Assembly (NCBI GenBank): GCA_016191785.1
Contig: JACPVJ010000028.1
Coordinates: forward strand, 1 to 36,998
Direction of reading: 5' to 3'
Origin: Myxococcales bacterium
Lineage (GTDB): Bacteria; Myxococcota_A; Polyangia; Polyangiales; Polyangiaceae
Length of the DNA stretch: 36,998 bases
The notes under the pieces were generated by a model. The model was not told where the DNA came from and ran no database searches. It worked only from the letters and a program-made list of their open reading frames with translations. Shown piece by piece: positions 31,676 to 36,998 of this stretch. How positions within the stretch are numbered: the stretch's first letter is position 1; each line of letters opens with the position of its first letter. Both the position numbers and the translations under genes were made by a program.

Positions 31676-33337
31676 ATGCTCGGGGCCATGCTCGGGGTCA
31701 TGGGTCGGATCGCGCTCGTCGCTCAGCTGTTCTTGCTCTCGTGCTCCTTGATCTCGCCCGCCGAAGACTCGCTGGAGCAGCCGACGACCTGCACCCACGG
31801 GACGAAGCGCTGCGGCGAAGAATGCGTGAGCATGGACGAGCCCGCGACGGGGTGCGGGTCCAAGTCCTGCGACCCCTGCGCGCTCGCCGGAGCCGAGGCC
31901 CTGTGCGTGGCCGGGCAGTGTCGCGTCAGCGCGTGCCAGCCGGGTCGCGGGGACTGCGACGGCGCGCCCGCCAACGGTTGCGAGTCCGTCCTGGCCAGCG
32001 ACCCCGATCACTGCGGGGCCTGCGCCGCGAGCTGCGCGCTCGGCGGGACGGAGACCACGTGCAGCGCTGGCAAGTGTCTGGTCACCGGCTGCGCTTCGGG
32101 TCACGCCGACTGCAACGCGAGCGATGCCGACGGGTGCGAGGCCGATCTCACCACGAGCCCGAAGCACTGCGGAGCGTGCGGCGCCGCCTGCCAGCTCCCG
32201 GACGCGATCGCGGGGTGCGCCGCCGGCGCGTGCACGGTCGCGGCCTGCGTGACCGGCCGCGGCGACTGCGACGGCAAGCTCCTGAACGGCTGCGAGGTCG
32301 ATCTGTCGGCCGATCTCGCGCACTGCGGAGCCTGCGGGGCCGCCTGCGCGCCCGCGCATGGGCAGGGCGCGTGCAGCGTGGGCGTGTGCGAGGTGACGTC
32401 GTGCTCGCCGGGTTTCGGGGACTGCAACGCGAAGGGCAGCGACGGCTGCGAGGCCAATCTGGCGAGCGACCCCAAGAACTGCGGGGCCTGCGGCGCTGCG
32501 GTGCCCACCGGCCAGACCTGCCTGAGCGGCGTCCCAGCGCTCGACGACGTGGCGCTCTCGACCTGGCTCGGGCAGCAGAACGGCGGCTGGTGCAACGATC
32601 AGTACACCAAGTTCATGAACCTGTGCGGCACGACCAGCCACTGTTCCTGGGACAAGGGCACGGTCTACCCCGGCGGCGTGATGTTCTGCTGCGACCCCAA
32701 GCTGATGCGAACGTACCCGGACGGCGTCGCCTTCGACATCGGCTTCCACTGGGACGGCGTGAGCAACGGCATCTTGCTCGACGCGGGAGGGGACTGCGAG
32801 AACAAACGCATGGGCTGCGTGATCGACAAGGAGACCCTCGATTGCCACGGTCCCGGCAGCACGACTGCCCTGAAGCTCCCGCTGAAGACCGCCGGGCGCT
32901 TGCTCGTGAGCTACCGCGCTTCGGTCACCGCGAACGAGCTCTGGGTCAACGGGGTGCTCGCCGGCAAGGGCGCTGGCTCCGGCGTGGTGCCCGAGCTCGC
33001 GGCCAAGTGCGGGCCGGGGTTCAACCTGGGCCAGCGCATCTCGTACTGGTGGGAGACCCCGCCGCAGAAACAGTGGCTGCGCAACGCGCCATTCCTGTTC
33101 CACCTGAAAGATCAGGCGCCGCCCGCCGGAAGCTGGACGCTGACAGAGACCGTCGGCAAGACCTCGCGCAGCGTGATGCTGTTCGACTCGAGCGCGGTCT
33201 TGGGCGACGCGTGGACGGACGTCGTGGCCGGTCAGACCGGCCTGCTCTGCGGCGGCAAAGATCAGGCAGCGAAGGAGGGTTACCCCGTGCCGTGCCCCGG
33301 CAAGAAGTGGGTCTCCGATGTCACGCAGTGCTTGTAG
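31676..33337 (+). CDS. Cys-rich repeat lipoprotein, tandem copy 1
   Basis: This protein of about 553 residues has a short lipoprotein signal (lipobox FLLSC). At least four repeats of about 45 residues follow (about 75-290), each of the form GRGDCDGAPANGCE, then DP-HCGACAASC. These are well known in myxobacterial surface proteins and probably disulfide-bonded. The C-terminal 260 residues (about 300-553) are an unassigned beta-rich domain with TAGRLLVSYRASVTANELWVNG, reminiscent of sugar-binding sandwich folds. Three in-frame ATGs (31676, 31688 and 31700) are each followed or preceded by CTCGGGG, so the exact start is uncertain. Its last 20 bases overlap the paralogous gene downstream. Confidence 0.8.
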   Translation: MLGAMLGVMGRIALVAQLFLLSCSLISPAEDSLEQPTTCTHGTKRCGEECVSMDEPATGCGSKSCDPCALAGAEALCVAGQCRVSACQPGRGDCDGAPANGCESVLASDPDHCGACAASCALGGTETTCSAGKCLVTGCASGHADCNASDADGCEADLTTSPKHCGACGAACQLPDAIAGCAAGACTVAACVTGRGDCDGKLLNGCEVDLSADLAHCGACGAACAPAHGQGACSVGVCEVTSCSPGFGDCNAKGSDGCEANLASDPKNCGACGAAVPTGQTCLSGVPALDDVALSTWLGQQNGGWCNDQYTKFMNLCGTTSHCSWDKGTVYPGGVMFCCDPKLMRTYPDGVAFDIGFHWDGVSNGILLDAGGDCENKRMGCVIDKETLDCHGPGSTTALKLPLKTAGRLLVSYRASVTANELWVNGVLAGKGAGSGVVPELAAKCGPGFNLGQRISYWWETPPQKQWLRNAPFLFHLKDQAPPAGSWTLTETVGKTSRSVMLFDSSAVLGDAWTDVVAGQTGLLCGGKDQAAKEGYPVPCPGKKWVSDVTQCL

Positions 33338-34679
33338 CTTCGCGGCCCTGCTCGTCGGCGCCTGCTCGCTGGTCGCGCCCGGCGAAGAGACGCTGAGCTC
33401 GGGGGCCTGCAGCGTGACCGAGAAGCTCTGCGGGGGGACGTGTGCGAGCCGGCTGTCGCCGAGCGTCGGCTGCGACAGCGCGGGGTGCGCGCCGTGTGAT
33501 CTGCCCCACGGGGCCGCGGCGTGCTCGGGCGGAAAGTGCGTGGTGGCGGGCTGCGAGCTCGGCTGGGCCGACTGCAACGCGATCAGCAGCGACGGCTGCG
33601 AGACCGACCTGCGGATCGACGCGACCCATTGCGGCGCCTGCGCTCAGAGCTGCTCCATCCCCCGGGCGGTGGCCGCCTGCGTGGCCGGCCGCTGCGAGCC
33701 GGCAGCTTGTGCCGAGGGCTGGGCCGAGTGCGACGGCGCTCCGGCGACCGTGTGCGAGACCCATCTGCCCGACGACCCCGCGCACTGCGGCGCCTGCGGC
33801 TCGGCGTGCGTGCTGCCGTTCGCGACCCAGACCGCGTGCCTGGCCGGCGCCTGCCTGGCCACCGAGTGTGCGCCGGGCCGCGCGAGCTGCTCGTCGCGCT
33901 CCGGCCAGGGCTGCGAGACCGACGTCACGACCAACGACGCGCACTGCGGCGCCTGCGGCAACGCTTGCTCGAAGGACAAGCTCTGCGCGAAGGGGAAGTG
34001 CGCCCCGCGCTGTCACGCCATCCGCGCGCTTCACTCCCAGGCTCGGCTCTCGGTGAAGCCCGTGGGCTTCGGCGTCGGGCCGGGGGACTTCACCCTCGAA
34101 GCGTGGGTCGCCATGCGTGAGCCGCCCGGCGCATCCGTGTGCGGGATGAACGAGAGCTACTCGGTGAGCTCCGTGCGCCTCACCGGCCATTCGTCCGGCG
34201 TGATCTGCTCCGTCCTGAATCCGAAGGGCGGCGATGCGGCGTCGGGCACGGCGTTGCTCGGCGGGCCCGGGCTCGAGCCAGGCCGGTGGACCCACCTCGC
34301 GTGCGTCCGGAAGAGCGCCACCCTGACGCTGTACGTGGACGGCAAGCCGGTGAGCTCGGGACCGGTGGCGACCGATCTGGTCGAGCTCTCGCCGTTCTCC
34401 ATCGGGCTTCCCGAGTGGGCGACGCCCGGTGGGAAACCGGGGCCCGGCACGAACAGCCTCGGACCCCTCCGCTTCTCGAAGACGGCGCGCTATGTCGGGC
34501 CCTTCGTCCCGAACGCCGACTGGCCCGTCGATGCCGACAGCGTCGCGCAGTTCTTGACCAACTTCCCCTACAGCCCCGGCACGTCGAACCCCCTGGTGGA
34601 CGAGGCCGGTGGGGACAACCTCGTGACCGACTACGGCGGCTTCGCGCCGGAGCTGGCCGAGGTCGCCTGCGGCGACTGA
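33318..34679 (+). CDS. Cys-rich repeat lipoprotein, tandem copy 2
   Basis: This 453-residue lipoprotein (lipobox LLVGAC) is paralogous to the protein before it. The N-terminal 230 residues contain the same repeats, such as GWADCNAISSDGCETDL and HCGACAQSC. The C-terminal 220 residues are a LamG/concanavalin-like domain (FTLEAWVAMREPPG, WTHLACVRKSATLTLYVDGKPVSSG, LGPLRFSKTARYVGPF). It is more like the C-domain of the lipoprotein at 25923 than that of its tandem neighbour. The ATG at 33318 overlaps the upstream stop by 20 bases, so the two genes form an operon. A surface adhesin role is inferred. Confidence 0.8.
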   Translation: MSRSACSFAALLVGACSLVAPGEETLSSGACSVTEKLCGGTCASRLSPSVGCDSAGCAPCDLPHGAAACSGGKCVVAGCELGWADCNAISSDGCETDLRIDATHCGACAQSCSIPRAVAACVAGRCEPAACAEGWAECDGAPATVCETHLPDDPAHCGACGSACVLPFATQTACLAGACLATECAPGRASCSSRSGQGCETDVTTNDAHCGACGNACSKDKLCAKGKCAPRCHAIRALHSQARLSVKPVGFGVGPGDFTLEAWVAMREPPGASVCGMNESYSVSSVRLTGHSSGVICSVLNPKGGDAASGTALLGGPGLEPGRWTHLACVRKSATLTLYVDGKPVSSGPVATDLVELSPFSIGLPEWATPGGKPGPGTNSLGPLRFSKTARYVGPFVPNADWPVDADSVAQFLTNFPYSPGTSNPLVDEAGGDNLVTDYGGFAPELAEVACGD

Positions 34680-34692
34680 GCGACGGCTCGAC

Positions 34693-35877
34693 TCACGTGA
34701 ACTCGATCTCGCGCAAGAAGCGCCGCATCTGGCGGAAGTAGTCGCCGCGGTCCAGGTGCACCAGGTGACTGCCGGGGAACCAGTGAATCCGGCACCGCCC
34801 CCAGTGATCCCAGAGCAGGCGCGAGTGCGTGGGCGGGGCGAGCCGATCGCCGACGCCACCGATGATCATCAGGCGCTCGCGCGGCAGGCGCGGCGGATAC
34901 GAGAGCGGGCAGCTCACCGAGAGCAGCTGTCGCGCGTCGCGCACGTCCTTCCCCGTCGCTGCCAGGGCAGCCGCCAGGACGCTGGCGATAGGCTGCCACT
35001 CGAGCACCAGATCCGCGATGCTGGCCACCGGCACGTTGGGGATGGCGAACGCCAAACGTTCGTCGACACTGGCGAGCAGGGCCGAGGTGAATCCGCCCAG
35101 GCTCACGCCGGTCACGCCCATGCGCGGCACGCCCTGGTCCTCGAGGTGATCCATGAAGATGCGAAGGTCGAAGATCGCCTGCGCCATGGCCTCGTTGATG
35201 CGGTTCACGCCCCCGGCAAAGAAGCCGTGGCCCGAGAACGGCGAGAGCCGGGTCTGGCGTTTGCCATGGAACGGCAAGGTCACCAGCATCACGTCGTAGC
35301 CCTCGCGGTACAGCCAGGGGATGGCGAAGAACCACTCGTTCAGGTGATAGAGGTCCGCCGAGAAGCCGTGCACCGCGATGACGGTAGGCCGCGGCTCGTC
35401 GCCGTGGCGCCAGTGTCGCGCGTGGGCGAAGCGGTTCTTGCCATGGCGCAGGTAGGCGCTCCGCTCGTGGAGGTTGACGGGCACGAACGGGCTCTGGAAG
35501 CGCACGTCTTCGCACACCCCGTCGCGCGGCCGGAACAGCGGCAGGCGTGCCCGGCGCCGCTGGACCTCCACACCGCGAGGCGGTCGCACGAAGAAGCGGT
35601 CGGGGTCGCCGCCGTCGGCCATCGAGCCGTAGAGCTCACGGTCGCCGAGCGCGCGGGAGAGCGCCCAGGGGTGGTAGCCGACCGGTATCGCCAGCGCGCC
35701 CACCAGGGTCGCTCCCAGCGTGCGCAGCACCACGTCGCTGGCCGCCGTCGCGGCGACTTTCGCGCGTTCACCGCGGGTCATGTCGAAGCGCTCGCGCGAC
35801 CGGTAGAAGTCCGCGGGCAGTGACTCCCACCAGGGCCGATCGTCGTCCGAGGGCCTCGGTCCCCCGCCCTCGTGCAC
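34693..35877 (-). CDS. Alpha/beta hydrolase (dienelactone hydrolase-like)
   Basis: This hydrolase of about 394 residues has a long N-terminal region (about 1-160) with a possible amphipathic or membrane helix (VVLRTLGATLVGALAIPVGY). The hydrolase core contains the oxyanion segment AVHGFSADLYHLN, the nucleophile elbow GVSLGG (Ser259), a probable acid in IIGGVGDRLAPP and the catalytic His in GSHLVHLDRGDY. The substrate is unknown; an ester or lipid is likely. The start is uncertain: GTG 35877 keeps the conserved-looking PWWESLPADFYRSRERFD, TTG 35898 is an alternative, and ATG 35781 would remove about 32 residues. It converges with the lipoprotein pair. Confidence 0.85.
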   Translation of the reverse strand: MHEGGGPRPSDDDRPWWESLPADFYRSRERFDMTRGERAKVAATAASDVVLRTLGATLVGALAIPVGYHPWALSRALGDRELYGSMADGGDPDRFFVRPPRGVEVQRRRARLPLFRPRDGVCEDVRFQSPFVPVNLHERSAYLRHGKNRFAHARHWRHGDEPRPTVIAVHGFSADLYHLNEWFFAIPWLYREGYDVMLVTLPFHGKRQTRLSPFSGHGFFAGGVNRINEAMAQAIFDLRIFMDHLEDQGVPRMGVTGVSLGGFTSALLASVDERLAFAIPNVPVASIADLVLEWQPIASVLAAALAATGKDVRDARQLLSVSCPLSYPPRLPRERLMIIGGVGDRLAPPTHSRLLWDHWGRCRIHWFPGSHLVHLDRGDYFRQMRRFLREIEFT

Positions 35878-36000
35878 GATGCGCGAAACGACGGTCAAGT
35901 GAGGGTCTAGCCTAGCGCACCCGGCGCCGGCCGGCCCACTTTGACACGACTCCCCGAGCGCTTGCGATTGCCAAGGCGCCCTCCTACCGTCCCTCCGCAG

Positions 36001-36672
36001 ATGCGAATCGTCGCCGTGGCGGACACCCACCTCTACCACCGCGAGCTCCGGGTTCCGGACGGTGACGTCTTCGTACACGCCGGCGATCTCTGCCAGAGCG
36101 GTCACGTCCGCGAGCTCGCCATGGCGCTGGACTGGGTCGCCGAGCTCCCGCATCGGCGCAAGGTCGTCATCGCGGGGAACCACGACTGGGCCTTCGTGCG
36201 GGACCGCCAGAGGGCGCTCGGCCTGATCGCGAAGGGGGTCGACTACCTCGAGGACGACGCGATCGAGATCGACGGCGTGCGCTTCTGGGGCAGCCCCTGG
36301 CAGCCGGAGTTCTGCGCTTGGGCCTTCAACCTTCCGCGCGGCAAGGCCCTGGCCGACAAGTGGGCGCGCATGCCCGACGGCGTCGACGTGCTCGTGACCC
36401 ACGGGCCCCCGCGCGGCATCGGCGATCGCGCCGGGACCGCGCGCCGCGAGGGCTGCGAGGACCTGCTGGCGCGGGTCGAAGCAGTGAAGCCCCGGCTCCA
36501 TCTCTTCGGCCACATCCACGAGGACGGCGGCGCCTGGCAGGTCGGAGGCACTTGGTTCGCGAACGTGACCACGTGGGAGTCCGACCGGGCGCCGACCGTG
36601 TTCGACCTCGACCTCGCGACGAAGTCGGTCACGCCGGTGATCGTCCCCGCGGCGCGGCGCGAAACCGCGTGA
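36001..36672 (+). CDS. Metallophosphoesterase, MPPED-like
   Basis: The 223-residue calcineurin-like phosphoesterase has the full metal-site set: ADTHLYH at the N-terminus, HAGDLCQ, IAGNHD, VTHGPPRGIGD and GHIHEDGG. The compact length and the THGPPxGIGD block match the MPPED/UPF0046 group, whose members hydrolyse phosphodiesters, often cyclic nucleotides in vitro. The natural substrate is unknown. A TTGACA at 35941-35946 could be a -35, but no good -10 follows at the right spacing. The ATG at 36001 immediately precedes the first motif. Confidence 0.9.
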   Translation: MRIVAVADTHLYHRELRVPDGDVFVHAGDLCQSGHVRELAMALDWVAELPHRRKVVIAGNHDWAFVRDRQRALGLIAKGVDYLEDDAIEIDGVRFWGSPWQPEFCAWAFNLPRGKALADKWARMPDGVDVLVTHGPPRGIGDRAGTARREGCEDLLARVEAVKPRLHLFGHIHEDGGAWQVGGTWFANVTTWESDRAPTVFDLDLATKSVTPVIVPAARRETA

Positions 36673-36998
36673 CGCGGTGGGAAGGGCCGCACTCCCGATT
36701 GGTAGTCGGGCCGGCCCGGTGGTGAAAAGCGACGCGTCATCGATCAGTTAAGCGCTCTGGCGGGTGGGGCTGGGGAGGAAGCACAAATTCGAGAGCGTCG
36801 TTCGAGGGGGGTGCCCCCGCCTCGCCCGTCCTCGGCCGCGGTGCGGCCTGCGGGCGGGCGTTCCCCCCCTTGCGTCCGGCCTCGCTGCGCTCGGGCGGCC
36901 GCGGGGGGGAAGGCGCCGTGCCGAGCCGCCGCCCGTTGCGAGGGCGGGGGTGCAGGGTGCAGGGCGAGCGCGAGGGCGATGGGCGATGGGCGATGGGC
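36673..36998. other. Gene-free GC-rich tail with hairpins
   Basis: No gene is supported in these 326 bases. A nested hairpin lies at 36823-36860, with arms CGCCCG and CGGGCG outside and GGCCGC (36834-36839) and GCGGCC (36843-36848) inside. A second imperfect structure around GGCCTCGCTGCGCTCGG follows near 36878. Heptamer repeats end the window. A small stem (36694-36710, CCCGA/TCGGG) lies just after the phosphoesterase gene but has no T-run. Confidence 0.6.
36948..36998. repeat. Two adjacent heptamer repeat runs
   Basis: GGGTGCA is repeated from 36948 (2.4 copies), and GGGCGAT is repeated from 36974 (3.6 copies) up to the window edge, so the second run may continue. Short tandem heptamers of this kind occur in some bacterial intergenic regions and can change length by slippage. 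Confidence 0.75.

Noticed and set aside
35941..36000. Sigma70 promoter starting at TTGACA (35941)
   Set aside because: The -35 hexamer is perfect, but no acceptable -10 lies 16-18 bases downstream.
36694..36710. Intrinsic terminator after the last phosphoesterase gene
   Set aside because: The stem is only 5 bp with a 7-base loop and no T-run follows.
36680..36760. tRNA gene
   Set aside because: Only a single short hairpin is present; no cloverleaf or TTCRA-type arm can be drawn.

Overview
The window is a very GC-rich stretch of bacterial chromosome, roughly 70% by eye, that looks like a myxobacterium, most likely of the Sorangium/Polyangium type. This is inferred from several features: cysteine-rich lipoproteins with the myxobacterial CGNG...CDDGN disulfide repeat, a eukaryotic-type Ser/Thr kinase with a periplasmic tail, an FHA-sigma54 activator, frequent GTG starts and GTGA stop/start overlaps. 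No rRNA, tRNA, complete insertion sequence, phage or CRISPR array was seen.

Layout. 1-383 holds a 52-bp tandem repeat with palindromic joints and a GC-rich nested hairpin. 384-868 is a DUF4143-type ATPase pseudogene with an internal deletion. 921-2992 is a coupled pair, a class-3 aldehyde dehydrogenase and an acetoacetate-decarboxylase-like protein. 3207-3862 is a VapBC toxin-antitoxin pair. 3875-7521 carries housekeeping-like genes: prolyl aminopeptidase, an SseB-like protein, a PlsC-like acyltransferase and an SbcD-like phosphoesterase.

7437-14400 (minus strand) is the most unusual region. An orphan FecE/BtuD-type ABC ATPase is followed by three complex-I membrane-subunit homologues, NuoH-like, NuoL-like and NuoM-like, with no redox subunit and no NuoA/J/K/N. 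Each carries extra soluble sequence predicted to be periplasmic: a lipobox plus TIG and PDZ domains on NuoH, a loop of about 155 residues inside NuoL, and a signal peptide plus beta-domain on NuoM. Most lysine and glutamate residues needed for proton pumping are replaced. This is the best candidate for an undescribed membrane system.

14462-19852 holds a SUKH (SMI1/KNR4) protein, a PhaR-type regulator, an ECF sigma factor with its zinc-binding anti-sigma factor, and a divergent glutathione pair (gamma-glutamyltranspeptidase and glutathione synthetase). 19916-24429 holds two uncharacterised proteins, a PAS-kinase-receiver protein whose ATP-binding motifs are eroded, and two lipoproteins. 24509-25690 is an intact DUF4143 ATPase. 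25923-34679 is a surface and signalling block. It has three large cysteine-rich lipoproteins, two of them tandem paralogues, around a tightly coupled minus-strand operon: FHA-sigma54 activator, Ser/Thr kinase, PEGA-like periplasmic protein. A perfect dyad lies between that operon and the divergent lipoproteins. The window closes with an alpha/beta hydrolase, a second metallophosphoesterase, and a gene-free GC-rich tail with hairpins and heptamer repeats.

All family assignments come from reading motifs by eye. Alignments to E. coli complex I are from memory and should be recomputed.
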